A stretch of 18,351 nt of DNA from an uncultured Vogesella sp. (GCA_946479405.1 CAMLGD010000046.1:1-18351), one strand, 5' to 3'; positions 1 through 7,957 are shown, counted from the stretch's first letter. The notes: generated from the letters alone by a model not told the origin. Translations and numbers: made by a program.

Positions 1-169
<169 letters not shown>

Positions 170-173
170 TCAT

Positions 174-204
174 GGCGGCAGCGGGTCTGCCCCGGGCTGC
201 CGCC
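174..204 (-). other. Hairpin between pagP and purD
   Basis: GGCGGCAG (174-181) and CTGCCGCC (197-204) form an 8-bp stem with a 15-nt loop. It starts 14 nt past the pagP stop codon and ends close to the purD ribosome binding site. No T-run follows it on the minus strand, so it is not a clear intrinsic terminator for pagP. It may be a weak terminator, an mRNA 3'-end stabiliser or a leader structure of purD. Confidence 0.35.
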
Positions 205-217
205 GCGTTTTGCTAAC

Positions 218-838
218 TCATCGTCCGGGCTTGTCGGAAAACTGCCAACGCGCCCAGGTAAACAATACGTTGCCGGCCCCTGCCGCGCCCGGAATATAGG
301 TGGCCTGCAGCGAAAAGCGGCCATATTCCACCGAAGCGGTGGGCAGGATCACCGGCAGCGGTACGTAGTGGTAGTCGCTGCGCATGGTTACCCCGGCAGT
401 GAAGCCGGCGCCCAGGCGCCAGTCGCCTCCCGGCCGCCACATCTTCTGGTAGCCGTAGCCGGCGATCGGCTCGACATCGTGATGCGAGTCGAGAAACGCC
501 ATGGCATACCAGGCATGCCAGTCACCGTCGGCGTCGTAGTGATACTTGCCGATGCCCAAACCCCACGGGTTTTCGTTGTAACCGTCAATCTTGTCCGCGG
601 CATACATGGCGCGGTTGTGCCAGGTATACAGCGGCACATACAGCTCGTACTGCGACGACTGCCAGGTAGCCGCCATGTTCGCCATTGCCTGGTCGCTGAT
701 ACGGCGGGTGCGATCCAGTATGCCGGACGTATCCTCCGGCGCCTCGGCCACGGGCATGGAAGCGTCACTGGCCACTGCCGGTACGCTGGCGGCCGACGCC
801 AACAAGGCGAGGGCAACAATACGGTTTACTGCTTTCAC
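218..838 (-). CDS. pagP: Lipid A palmitoyltransferase PagP
   Basis: 206 residues. PagP is an eight-stranded outer-membrane barrel enzyme that moves a palmitate chain from a phospholipid to lipid A, which usually raises resistance to cationic peptides. The protein matches the family along its length: LYVPLYTWHNR, YNENPWG, WHAWYAMAFLDS, EPIAGYGYQKMWRP, GFTAGVTMRSDYHYVPLP and ATYIPG. The catalytic residues known from E. coli (His33, Asp76, Ser77 of the mature protein) correspond to His74, Asp117 and Ser118 here. Residues 1 to about 23 look like a Sec signal peptide with cleavage after AVA. The start codon is GTG (838-836) behind a purine-rich AGGAAAGG stretch. The usual C-terminal ...WQF is followed by six extra residues (SDKPGR). 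It sits between purH and purD, an unusual place for an envelope gene. Confidence 0.93.
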   Translation of the reverse strand: MKAVNRIVALALLASAASVPAVASDASMPVAEAPEDTSGILDRTRRISDQAMANMAATWQSSQYELYVPLYTWHNRAMYAADKIDGYNENPWGLGIGKYHYDADGDWHAWYAMAFLDSHHDVEPIAGYGYQKMWRPGGDWRLGAGFTAGVTMRSDYHYVPLPVILPTASVEYGRFSLQATYIPGAAGAGNVLFTWARWQFSDKPGR

Positions 839-938
839 TGCTTAACCTTTCCTCTCCGGCGGCGCGGTGTACGCGGCCGGGATCAATCGCAAGCCCGGCA
901 TTTTACTGCACCGCAACATACGAACGGAATACAGTTAA

Positions 939-955
939 ACAACAGTTTGTTAACA
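939..955 (-). promoter_or_regulatory. Possible PhoP-like direct repeat upstream of pagP
   Basis: On the minus strand TGTTAA, a 5-nt spacer (CAAAC) and TGTTGT form a direct repeat with 11-bp periodicity, about 100 bp upstream of the pagP start. The enterobacterial PhoP box is (T/G)GTTTA-N5-(T/G)GTTTA, so each half keeps TGTT but departs from the rest. pagP is a classical PhoP target in enterics. This is a weak match in AT-rich sequence and is noted as a candidate only. Confidence 0.2.
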
Positions 956-984
956 AAGGTTGGCCGCATGCGGCCAACCTTTGT
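953..984. terminator. 32-bp perfect palindrome (paired GCGGCCAAC repeat), likely purH terminator
   Basis: ACAAAGGTTGGCCGCA (953-968) is followed directly by its exact reverse complement (969-984). The centre of each arm is one copy of the repeat word GCGGCCAAC (959-967 minus, 970-978 plus). It begins 9 nt past the purH stop codon. In RNA it would fold as a GC-rich stem ending in CCUUUGU, with a short U-rich flank, so it can act as a terminator for purH. There is no long T-run, so efficiency is uncertain. Confidence 0.7.
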
Positions 985-993
985 CATGCCAAC

Positions 994-2571
994 TTAGTGG
1001 CGGAAGTGGCGCACGCCGGTCAGTACCATGGCGATACCGTGCTCGTCAGCGGCGGCGAATACTTCGTCGTCACGCATGGAGCCACCCGGCTGAATGATGG
1101 CCTTGATGCCCTGCTCGGCGATCACGTCGATACCGTCGCGGAACGGGAAGAAGGCATCGGAAGACGCTACGGCACCCTGCAGGGTCAGGCCGGCATCCTG
1201 CGCCTTGCGGGCGGCGATGCGGGTGGAGTCCACGCGGCTCATCTGGCCGGCACCGATACCGGCGGTCTGGCCATTTTTGCAGAAAACAATCGCGTTGGAC
1301 TTCACGTACTTGGCCACGCGCCAGGCGAACAGCAGGTCGGCCATTTCCTGTTCGGTCGGGGCACGCTTCGTCACCACGCGCAGCTCGTCCAGGCCCACGT
1401 TGCGGATGTCCGGGGTCTGCACCAGTACGCCGCCGCCGACGCGCTTCAGTTCAAAGCGGTTGGCACCGGCTTCCAGTGGAATCTCCAGCACGCGCACGTT
1501 TTTCTTGGCCGCGATCAGTGCCTTGGCTTCATCGGTGAACGCCGGTGCCAGCAGCACTTCCAGGAACTGGCCGGTTACCGCTTCCACGGTTTCGGCATCC
1601 ACCGGGCGGTTGAAGGCGATGATGCCGCCGAAGGCGCTGGTAGTATCGGTAGCGAACGCCAGCTTGTAGGCGGTCAGGGTGTCGGCGGCGATGGCCACGC
1701 CACACGGGTTGGCGTGCTTGACGATCACGCAGGCCGGCGCGTCGAACGTCTTCACCGCTTCCCACGCCGCATCGGCGTCGGCGATGTTGTTGTAGGACAG
1801 TTCCTTGCCCTGCAGCTGACGGTAGTTAGCGATAGAGCCGGCAGCCGGGTCCAGATCGCGGTAGAAGGCGGCCGCCTGGTGCGGGTTCTCGCCGTAGCGC
1901 ATGTCCTGCACTTTCACGAACTGGGCGTTGAGGCGGTTCGGGAAGGCGAAGCGTTCCGGCACGCCGCGGTCCACGCCTTCGGCCAGGCTGGTCAGGTAGT
2001 TGGAGATGGCGCCATCGTAGGCGGCGGTGTGGGTGAAGGCTTTCTTCGACAGGTTCAGGCGGGTGAGCTTGGACAGCTTGCCGGCATTGGCCTGCATCTC
2101 GTCCACCAGCGCCACGTAGTCTTCGGCGTCGGTGACGATGGCCACGTGCTGCCAGTTCTTGGCGGCGGAACGCACCATGGTCGGGCCGCCGATGTCGATG
2201 TTCTCGATGGCGTCTTCCAGCGGGCAGTCCGGGTTGGCGATGGTGGCTTCGAACGGGTACAGGTTGACGCACACCAGATCGATGTTGCCGATGCCATGTT
2301 CCTTCATGGTGGCCACGTGCTCCGGCAGGTCGCGACGGCCGAGGATGCCGCCGTGCACTTTCGGGTGCAGGGTCTTCACGCGGCCGTCCAGCATTTCCGG
2401 GAAGCCGGTGTAATCCGATACGTCGATTACCGGTACGCCGGCATCGCGCAGCAGCTTGGAAGTGCCGCCGGTGGAGAGGATTTCGACACCAAAGCCGGCC
2501 AGGGCCTGGGCAAATGCCAGCACGCCGGTTTTGTCAGAAACGCTGATCAGCGCACGTTCGATCTTGGTCAT
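994..2571 (-). CDS. purH: Bifunctional AICAR formyltransferase / IMP cyclohydrolase
   Basis: 525 residues, full length for the family. The protein carries out the last two steps of IMP synthesis: formylation of AICAR with 10-formyl-tetrahydrofolate, then ring closure. The N-terminal cyclohydrolase (MGS-like) domain covers about residues 1-150 and contains the [12 protein letters not shown] signature from K66. The C-terminal transformylase domain contains RYGENPHQ, the catalytic KHANPCGVA motif (Lys285-His286) and FGGIIAFN. The start ATG at 2571-2569 has only a weak GGTAGAA element before it. purH follows dusB-fis on the same strand, but the strong fis terminator lies between, so it probably has its own promoter. 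It ends in the palindrome at 953-984. Confidence 0.97.
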   Translation of the reverse strand: MTKIERALISVSDKTGVLAFAQALAGFGVEILSTGGTSKLLRDAGVPVIDVSDYTGFPEMLDGRVKTLHPKVHGGILGRRDLPEHVATMKEHGIGNIDLVCVNLYPFEATIANPDCPLEDAIENIDIGGPTMVRSAAKNWQHVAIVTDAEDYVALVDEMQANAGKLSKLTRLNLSKKAFTHTAAYDGAISNYLTSLAEGVDRGVPERFAFPNRLNAQFVKVQDMRYGENPHQAAAFYRDLDPAAGSIANYRQLQGKELSYNNIADADAAWEAVKTFDAPACVIVKHANPCGVAIAADTLTAYKLAFATDTTSAFGGIIAFNRPVDAETVEAVTGQFLEVLLAPAFTDEAKALIAAKKNVRVLEIPLEAGANRFELKRVGGGVLVQTPDIRNVGLDELRVVTKRAPTEQEMADLLFAWRVAKYVKSNAIVFCKNGQTAGIGAGQMSRVDSTRIAARKAQDAGLTLQGAVASSDAFFPFRDGIDVIAEQGIKAIIQPGGSMRDDEVFAAADEHGIAMVLTGVRHFRH

Positions 2572-2725
2572 GGTTTTCTACCGCCTTCAAAGTAAAACGT
2601 GGCAACGGGCAAGCCCGCGGCCAACTCAAATCTTGCTGTTTACCGGCTGGCGCCACGGCGCCGGCCAGTGCTGGTGATCCCGTCCCCCGCCCCTGCCTTG
2701 CAGGGGAGTTTGCTGCTCAAAATAA
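2572..2725 (-). other. purH leader region with hairpins and one repeat copy
   Basis: This is the non-coding stretch between the fis terminator and purH. On the minus strand it contains a perfect 7-bp hairpin (arms 2690-2696 and 2700-2706, loop of 3), an imperfect GC-rich inverted repeat around 2647-2668, and one copy of the GCGGCCAAC repeat at 2617-2625. I see no convincing sigma-70 promoter and no PurR-type operator. The region could be a structured 5' leader of purH, but no known riboswitch is recognisable. Confidence 0.35.
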
Positions 2726-2751
2726 AAGCCACCCGGATGTACGGGTGGCTT
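2726..2751 (-). terminator. fis: Rho-independent terminator of dusB-fis
   Basis: A 10-bp perfect stem (arms 2726-2735 and 2742-2751) with a 6-nt loop is followed on the minus strand by TTTTATTTT. It starts 3 nt after the fis stop codon. This is a textbook intrinsic terminator closing the dusB-fis operon. Confidence 0.92.
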
Positions 2752-2754
2752 GGT

Positions 2755-2991
2755 TCAGATCAGGTCGTAGGCCTTCATTTTCTTGCGCAGGGTATTGCGA
2801 TTGAGGCCCAGCAGCTCGGCCGCGCGCGTTTGGTTGCCCTGGGTGTGGGTCAGCACCACTTCCAGCAGCGGCTTTTCCACACAGGCCAGCACCATGTCGT
2901 AGATGGCAGCCGGGGTTTCCCCGTCCAGATCGCGGAAGTACTGCTCCATCGCCAGGCGCACGCTCAAGGAAATATCGTCATTGTTTTGCAT
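2755..2991 (-). CDS. fis: DNA-binding protein Fis (short betaproteobacterial form)
   Basis: 78 residues. Fis is a dimeric nucleoid-associated protein that bends DNA and controls growth-phase transcription and recombination. The C-terminal half (about residues 50-76) holds the helix-turn-helix (NQTRAAELLGLNRNTLRKK) typical of Fis and NtrC C-termini. It is about 20 residues shorter than the 98-residue E. coli protein at the N-terminus, as is usual outside the Gammaproteobacteria. It starts 24 nt after the dusB stop on the same strand, the conserved dusB-fis operon. There is no clear Shine-Dalgarno sequence before the ATG, so translation may be coupled to dusB or leader-dependent. A strong terminator follows immediately. 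Confidence 0.93.
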   Translation of the reverse strand: MQNNDDISLSVRLAMEQYFRDLDGETPAAIYDMVLACVEKPLLEVVLTHTQGNQTRAAELLGLNRNTLRKKMKAYDLI

Positions 2992-3015
2992 GATGTTATC
3001 GACTATTCCGGGTTC

Positions 3016-4044
3016 TCAATCGGCCACCGCGTCAGCCTCGGCCACGCTGTCTGCCAGGTATTCCAGCCGCTCGGAATGCTCCGCCAGCCAGTTGAAGTAA
3101 TCTGCCACTGCCACCTGCTGCGCCGCGGTGCTTTCCAGCTGGTACATCGCCTGGCGGAAGTCGTTGCTGCCGCGCAGCCCCTTGGTGTACCAGGCAATGT
3201 GCTTGCGCGCGATGCGGCAACCGCTGTATTCGCCGTAGAAGTCGTACAGCTCGCTCAAGTGCGCCTGCATTACCGCGCCGATCTCGGCAATGCGCGGCGG
3301 CGGCAGCAGCTCGCCGCTGTCCAGGTAGTGCTGGATCTCGCGGAAGATCCACGGCCGGCCCTGCGCTGCGCGGCCGATCATGATGGCGTCGGCGCCGGTG
3401 TACTCCAGCACGTATTTCGCTTTTTGCGGGCTGTCGATGTCGCCGTTGGCCATCACCGGAATGCGGATTGCCTGCTTCACTTCGGCGATGGTGTCGTACT
3501 CGGCGGCACCGCGGTACATGTCCTCGCGGGTGCGACCGTGCAGCGCGAGGGCGGCAATGCCGGCATCCTCGGCCATGCGCGCCACCTGCAGTGCGGTCTT
3601 CACGTCTGCGCTCCAGCCGGTGCGGGTCTTCAGTGTCACCGGCACATCCACCGCCTTTACCACCTGCTCCAGGATGCGGCCAACGTTGGCCAGATCGCGC
3701 AGCAGCGCACTGCCGGCAGCCACGTTGCACACCTTCTTCGCCGGGCAGCCCATGTTGATGTCGATGATCTGCGCGCCGTGTTCCACGTTCAGCCGCGCGG
3801 CATCGGCCAGCATTTGCGATTCGCCGCCGGCGATCTGCACCACGATCGGCTCCACTTCGCCTTCGTGATTGGCGCGGCGCAGAGTCTTGGGCGTGGTCCA
3901 CAGCGCCTTGTTGGCGGTGATCATTTCCGACACCGCCATCCCGGCACCCATCTGCTTGCACAGCATGCGGAACGGCCGGTCGGTGACGCCCGCCATCGGG
4001 GCCACGATCAGGCGGTTCTTGAGCTGGTAAGGGCCGATTTGCAT
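3016..4044 (-). CDS. dusB: tRNA-dihydrouridine synthase B
   Basis: 342 residues. This FMN enzyme reduces uridine to dihydrouridine in the D-loop of tRNAs, using NADPH. The N-terminus (MQIGPYQLKNRL, then APMAGVTDRPFR) is typical of DusB. The catalytic cysteine lies in INMGCPAKKVCN (Cys100), and TLKTRTGW (Lys139) and LHGRTRE are the expected flavin/substrate motifs. The frame is open upstream to 4188, but the family N-terminus and the promoter at 4081-4109, which would start transcription around 4074, both support the ATG at 4044. No clear Shine-Dalgarno is visible. It forms an operon with fis. The gene contains one repeat copy within a near-palindrome (3676-3691). Confidence 0.95.
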   Translation of the reverse strand: MQIGPYQLKNRLIVAPMAGVTDRPFRMLCKQMGAGMAVSEMITANKALWTTPKTLRRANHEGEVEPIVVQIAGGESQMLADAARLNVEHGAQIIDINMGCPAKKVCNVAAGSALLRDLANVGRILEQVVKAVDVPVTLKTRTGWSADVKTALQVARMAEDAGIAALALHGRTREDMYRGAAEYDTIAEVKQAIRIPVMANGDIDSPQKAKYVLEYTGADAIMIGRAAQGRPWIFREIQHYLDSGELLPPPRIAEIGAVMQAHLSELYDFYGEYSGCRIARKHIAWYTKGLRGSNDFRQAMYQLESTAAQQVAVADYFNWLAEHSERLEYLADSVAEADAVAD

Positions 4045-4080
4045 TGCAAAAGAAAGGGATGGCAGCGGAAAAGGGTCGCC

Positions 4081-4109
4081 ATTGTACTGCCTTTTATCGC
4101 GACGGTAAA
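4081..4109 (-). promoter_or_regulatory. Sigma-70 type promoter of dusB-fis
   Basis: On the minus strand TTTACC (-35, complement of 4104-4109), a 17-bp spacer and TACAAT (-10, complement of 4081-4086) fit the consensus well. The start point would be near 4074, about 30 nt before the dusB ATG. This placement rules against the longer dusB frame. Confidence 0.65.
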
Positions 4110-4167
4110 AAGCTTTTTGCCTATTTTTTAAGCTATGACAATCGCCAGCAACACTGCGCGCCGGCCA

Positions 4168-4194
4168 CAAAAGCGAAGCGCCCGTCACGGGCGC
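4168..4194 (-). terminator. Probable rnpB terminator
   Basis: On the minus strand GCGCCCG, a 3-nt loop and CGGGCGC (4178-4194) are followed by TTCGCTTTTG. It lies about 37 nt past the predicted 3' end of rnpB and before the dusB promoter. The T-run is broken, so it is a moderate terminator. Confidence 0.6.
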
Positions 4195-4230
4195 GATGGC
4201 CGCGCAGTGCGCAGCCGGAATGTCGGGTGG

Positions 4231-4676
4231 GAAGCCGGTCGATAAGCCGGGTTTTGTCGTTGGACAGTCATTCCTCTAGTCTTGCCGTTACCGACAAGCT
4301 CAAGCAACCTACCCGGGTACAGCGCGGGCCACGCCAATGTACCCCTATTTGGTCTTGCTCCGGATGGGGTTTAGCCTGCCGTCCGTATCACTACGTCCGC
4401 GGTGCGCTCTTACCGCACCTTTTCACCCTTACCTGTGCCGCTGTTCAGCGTGCTGGCGAACCAGCGCTAGTACAAAACGTACGCTGCAAGCAGCGCGTAT
4501 TCTGCCCTGAACAATGATGCTGCACCCTTGCGGGTGTCACATCCGGCCATCGGCGGTTCAGCTCTCTGTTCCACTTTCCGTCGCCTCACGACGCCTGGCC
4601 GTTAGCCAGCATCCTGCCCTGTGGAGCCCGGACTTTCCTCCCCGTGCAAGCACGCGGCGACTGCCTGGCCGACTTC
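4231..4676 (-). ncRNA. rnpB: RNase P RNA, bacterial class A, with extended P12 region
   Basis: This is the catalytic RNA of RNase P, which matures tRNA 5' ends. Reading the minus strand, the 5' end GAAGTCGG pairs with the 3' CCGGCTTC (helix P1), which sets the boundaries to within a few bases. The conserved GGAGGAAAGTCCGGGCTCC core, ACCGCCGATGG, the GGTAAGAGCGCACCGCG loop that contacts the tRNA CCA end, and the 3' block GAATGACTG...ACAAAACCCGGCTTATCG are all present. At about 446 nt it is some 70 nt longer than the E. coli RNA. The excess maps to 4442-4513, where a closing stem encloses three hairpins just after the P12 hairpin (GCAA loop). Confidence 0.96.
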
Positions 4677-4685
4677 CCGGCGCGG

Positions 4686-4691
4686 ATTGTA
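4686..4691 (-). promoter_or_regulatory. -10 element of the rnpB promoter
   Basis: TACAAT on the minus strand ends about 10 nt before the predicted first base of rnpB, the correct spacing for a -10 box. No good -35 hexamer is found at 16-18 bp, so the promoter may rely on an activator or extended contacts. Confidence 0.55.
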
Positions 4692-4756
4692 CCGCATGCG
4701 CCGTCATAAAGCTGCCGGCACTGACAAATATCAACCGGCCGCCGCGGCGCCATTCT

Positions 4757-4762
4757 TATAAT
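4757..4762 (+). promoter_or_regulatory. Candidate -10 element upstream of the c-di-GMP enzyme gene
   Basis: A consensus TATAAT lies 35 nt before the ATG at 4797, diverging from the rnpB promoter. No matching -35 hexamer is evident at the normal distance. The assignment rests on the perfect -10 and its position. Confidence 0.45.
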
Positions 4763-4796
4763 CGCCGCACCCACCCGCCACACAAGAAGCACACAC

Positions 4797-7700
4797 ATGC
4801 ATCGCGCCCAGAACAAGCTGGCCCGCCTCCAGCTACTCGGCATGCTAGGAGCGGTCACGACCGTCGTCGTGCTGCTGGCCGGCTTTTTCTTCTATCAGCA
4901 CTGGCAGGATTACCAGAGCAACCGTGCGGCCAACCTGCGCCAGGGCGAATTGCGCAGCCAAGCCTTCATGCGTGCCTGGGGCGAACATGGCCGCCTGATG
5001 CTGGAAAGCCTGCACAGCCAGACCGATACCATCCTGCGCCAGCGCATCCGCGAACAGGTGGATACCGCCCACGCGCTGGCCACCGCGCTATACCAGCGGC
5101 AGAAAGGCAGCCGCCCGCCCGAACATATCCGGCGCGACATCATCGAGGCACTGCGCCCGCTGCGCTATTTCGATGGCCGCGGCTATTTCTTTGTCGACAG
5201 CATGACCGGCGACTGCCTGCTGCTGCCCACCAATCCGGAGCGCGAAGGCAGCTCGCTGCTGGACAACCGCGACGACCAGGGCACCTACATCATGCGCGCC
5301 CTGATCCAGGCGGCCGGCAGCCGGCAGCAGCGCGGCTTTGCCAGCTACCGCTGGTTCCGCCCCGGCGAGCGGGTGATGTCGGAAAAAATCGCCTACGTGC
5401 GCTACTTCGCCCCCTACCGCTGGCTGATCGGCGGCGGCGAATACGTGCACAACGTGGATGCCGACCTGCAACAGCAGGGTCTGGCGCTGCTGGCACGACA
5501 ACACGTGGTTGGCCGCAGCGGCTTTGCCGTATTCGATCAGCAGGGCAAGGTGCTGCTGAACTTCGACGGCAGCAGGCCGCGCCAGGACGGCAGCAACATG
5601 CTGCAGGCACTGGCCGCCAACGCCCGCAGCGGCAGCGTGTTCAGCTTCGAGCAGCAGGAAGGGGCGCGTCGCGTCGCCTACACCGCCTACCTCACCGTGA
5701 TGCCGCAGTGGCAATGGCGCGTGCTGGCGGTGGCCCCCACCGAGCTGCTGGCCATGAACGGCAGCCACGACGACGCCAACCTGCTGGCGGAAACCACCCG
5801 CAACCGCATCATCGCCACCAGCGCCATCTTCGCCATCACCCTGCTGCTGGCACTGCTGTTCTCGCTGTACTACTCGCGCTGGATGCGCCGGCTGGCCAAC
5901 GACTATCGCCTGCGGCTGGAGGAAAAACAGCGCCAGCTGGAAGCCGGCGCCCGCGATATCGAACTGACCCGCCACATGAGCGACAGCGCCGCCGACATCA
6001 TCGTGCTGCGCAACGCCCACGGCCAGGTGGTGTACCAGAACCAGCGCGCGCGCGACTGCTTTGCGCCACCTTACAGCCAGGCGCTGGAACAGCTGTTCTC
6101 GGTGCTGACCTGCGACCAGCAGCACGAGCTGGTGCTGGATAGCCGCTACGGCCTGCTGAACGTGGAAGTGCAGTACTCCAGCGTCAGCTTCGGCGGCGAG
6201 CGCTTCCACTGCGCCACCGCGCGCGACATCAGCGCCCGCGTGGCGCAGCAGCACGAACTGCGACTGGCCGCCAAGGTATTCGAGGCCAGCACCGAGGCGA
6301 TCCTGATCACCGACGCCGCCAGCCACATCGTGGCCGTCAACCGCGCCTTCAGCACCATCACCGGCTACAGCGAGGCCGAGGCGCTGGGCAACACCCCGGC
6401 CATGTTCTCCTCCGGCCGCCACGACCGCCAGTTCTACGAAGACATGTGGAACCACCTGCGCGCCCGCGGCCAGTGGGCCGGCGAGATCTGGAACCGCCGC
6501 AAGAACGGCGAGGTGTACCCGGAGTGGCTCACCATCAGCACCCTGCGCGACGAGCAGGGCCAGCTCACCCACTACGTGGCGCTGTTCGCCGACATCAGCG
6601 AGCGCAAGGCCGCCGAGGCGCGGGTGCAGCACCTGGCCGAATACGACTACCTGACCGACCTGCCCAACCGCCTGCTGCTGTCCGACCGGCTGCAGCAATC
6701 GCTGCGCGTCGCCCAGCGCAGCAGCCACAAGGTGGCGGTGCTGTTCATGGACCTGGACCGTTTCAAGAACATCAACGACTCGCTGGGTCACGCCACCGGC
6801 GACGCGCTGCTCAAGGCGGTGGCGCAGCGCACCCGCGGCGAACTGCGCGACATGGACACCGTTGGCCGCACCGGCGGCGACGAGTTCGTCATCATCCTGC
6901 CGGAGCTGGCCGACAGCGCCCAGGCCGCCAGCGTGGCCGAGCGCATCCTGGAAGCGTTGCAGGCGCCGTTCTCGCTGGACGGCCACCAGCTGGTGGTCAG
7001 CGCCAGCATCGGCATCGCCATCAGCCCGGACGACGGCAACAGCGCCGAGCTGCTGCTGAAAAACGCCGACATGGCGATGTACGACGCCAAGGCCGGCGGC
7101 CGCAACAGCTTCCGCTTCTTCACCCGCCACATGACGCAGGAGGCCAACCAGCGCCTGCTGCTGGAAAGCCGCCTGCGCCAGGCGCTGAGCGGCGGCGAGC
7201 TGCATCTGGCGCTGCAGCCCAAGTTCCGCATGCGCGACCGCCGCCTCACCGGCTTCGAGGCGCTGCTGCGCTGGACCGACCGCGATGGCCACATCACCCC
7301 GCCCAGCCGCTTCATCCCGGTGGCGGAAGACTCCGGCCTGATCGTCGACATCGGCCTGTGGGTGCTGCGTGAAGCCTGCCAGGTGGCGGCACAGTGGCCG
7401 CACGACGCCGCGGCGCCGCTGACCATCGCCGTCAACGCCTCACCGCGGCAGCTGGCGCAGCCGGGCTTCGCCGCCGAGGTTGGCCGCATCCTGCACGACT
7501 GCGGCCTGCCGGCGGCACAGCTGGAAATCGAGGTCACCGAGAACGCACTGCTGGAAAAAACCGGCGTGGTGCAGCAGACACTGGCACAGCTGAAACAGCT
7601 GGGCGTGCACCTGGCGGTGGACGACTTCGGCACCGGCTATTCCAGCCTGGCCTATCTGAAGAACTTCGCCCCCAACACGGTGAAGATCGACCGCTGCTTC

Positions 7701-7931
7701 GTCACCGACCTGCAAAGCCGCCACGATAACGCCGCCATCGTGCTGGCCATCATCACCCTGGCCAAGAGCCTGGGCATGGAGGCGCTGGCCGAGGGGGTGG
7801 AAACCGAAGAAGAATTCGCCGCCCTGCTCACCCTGGGCTGCGACACGGTACAGGGCTACCTCACCGGCAAGCCGCTGGCACTGGAACAGGCGGCGGCGCT
7901 GGTGGCGGCCGAGGCGGTCGGCGCCGAATAG
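4797..7931 (+). CDS. Membrane-bound Cache-PAS-PAS-GGDEF-EAL c-di-GMP synthase/phosphodiesterase
   Basis: 1044 residues. A first membrane helix (about 14-33) and a second (about 338-360) enclose a periplasmic sensor of the dCache_2/sCache_2 type (RYFDGRGYFFVDS, then GGGEYV). Two PAS regions follow, about 385-485 (divergent) and 490-605 (GYSEAEALG, NRRKNGEVYPEWL). The GGDEF domain has an intact active-site motif (693-697) and an intact RxxD product-inhibition site (684-687, RDMD). The EAL domain keeps EAL (821-823), Asn880, EVTEN (912-916), DDFGTGYSS (942-950), Lys963, EGVE (from 999) and QGYLTGKP (from 1019), so both making and breaking of c-di-GMP are possible. It probably links a small periplasmic ligand to motility or biofilm control. 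The ATG at 4797 has a weak AAGAAG upstream; the gene stands alone between rnpB and tamB. The net activity cannot be read from sequence. Confidence 0.93.
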   Translation: MHRAQNKLARLQLLGMLGAVTTVVVLLAGFFFYQHWQDYQSNRAANLRQGELRSQAFMRAWGEHGRLMLESLHSQTDTILRQRIREQVDTAHALATALYQRQKGSRPPEHIRRDIIEALRPLRYFDGRGYFFVDSMTGDCLLLPTNPEREGSSLLDNRDDQGTYIMRALIQAAGSRQQRGFASYRWFRPGERVMSEKIAYVRYFAPYRWLIGGGEYVHNVDADLQQQGLALLARQHVVGRSGFAVFDQQGKVLLNFDGSRPRQDGSNMLQALAANARSGSVFSFEQQEGARRVAYTAYLTVMPQWQWRVLAVAPTELLAMNGSHDDANLLAETTRNRIIATSAIFAITLLLALLFSLYYSRWMRRLANDYRLRLEEKQRQLEAGARDIELTRHMSDSAADIIVLRNAHGQVVYQNQRARDCFAPPYSQALEQLFSVLTCDQQHELVLDSRYGLLNVEVQYSSVSFGGERFHCATARDISARVAQQHELRLAAKVFEASTEAILITDAASHIVAVNRAFSTITGYSEAEALGNTPAMFSSGRHDRQFYEDMWNHLRARGQWAGEIWNRRKNGEVYPEWLTISTLRDEQGQLTHYVALFADISERKAAEARVQHLAEYDYLTDLPNRLLLSDRLQQSLRVAQRSSHKVAVLFMDLDRFKNINDSLGHATGDALLKAVAQRTRGELRDMDTVGRTGGDEFVIILPELADSAQAASVAERILEALQAPFSLDGHQLVVSASIGIAISPDDGNSAELLLKNADMAMYDAKAGGRNSFRFFTRHMTQEANQRLLLESRLRQALSGGELHLALQPKFRMRDRRLTGFEALLRWTDRDGHITPPSRFIPVAEDSGLIVDIGLWVLREACQVAAQWPHDAAAPLTIAVNASPRQLAQPGFAAEVGRILHDCGLPAAQLEIEVTENALLEKTGVVQQTLAQLKQLGVHLAVDDFGTGYSSLAYLKNFAPNTVKIDRCFVTDLQSRHDNAAIVLAIITLAKSLGMEALAEGVETEEEFAALLTLGCDTVQGYLTGKPLALEQAAALVAAEAVGAE

Positions 7932-7939
7932 CCACGCCG

Positions 7940-7957
7940 GGCGGAGGTCACTCCGCC
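7940..7957. terminator. Hairpin after the c-di-GMP enzyme gene
   Basis: GGCGGAG (7940-7946) and CTCCGCC (7951-7957) form a 7-bp stem with a 4-nt loop, beginning 8 nt after the stop codon. There is no T-run, so it is at best a weak or Rho-assisted terminator. Confidence 0.4.

Noticed and set aside
997..2595. Long plus-strand open frame opposite purH
   Set aside because: It covers almost exactly the purH gene and is rich in Val, Gly and His without any recognisable motif, typical of an antisense shadow.
4045..4188. Upstream extension of dusB by 48 codons
   Set aside because: The family N-terminus starts at 4044, and the best promoter lies within the extension at 4081-4109.
4514..6142. Open frame from rnpB into the c-di-GMP gene
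   Set aside because: It is Pro/Arg/Ala-rich, crosses the rnpB gene and its promoter, and overlaps the real coding frame.
5088..7403. Long minus-strand open frame inside the c-di-GMP enzyme gene
   Set aside because: It is a low-complexity Val/Gly/Gln/His-rich shadow with no domain, opposite a gene with clear GGDEF and EAL motifs.
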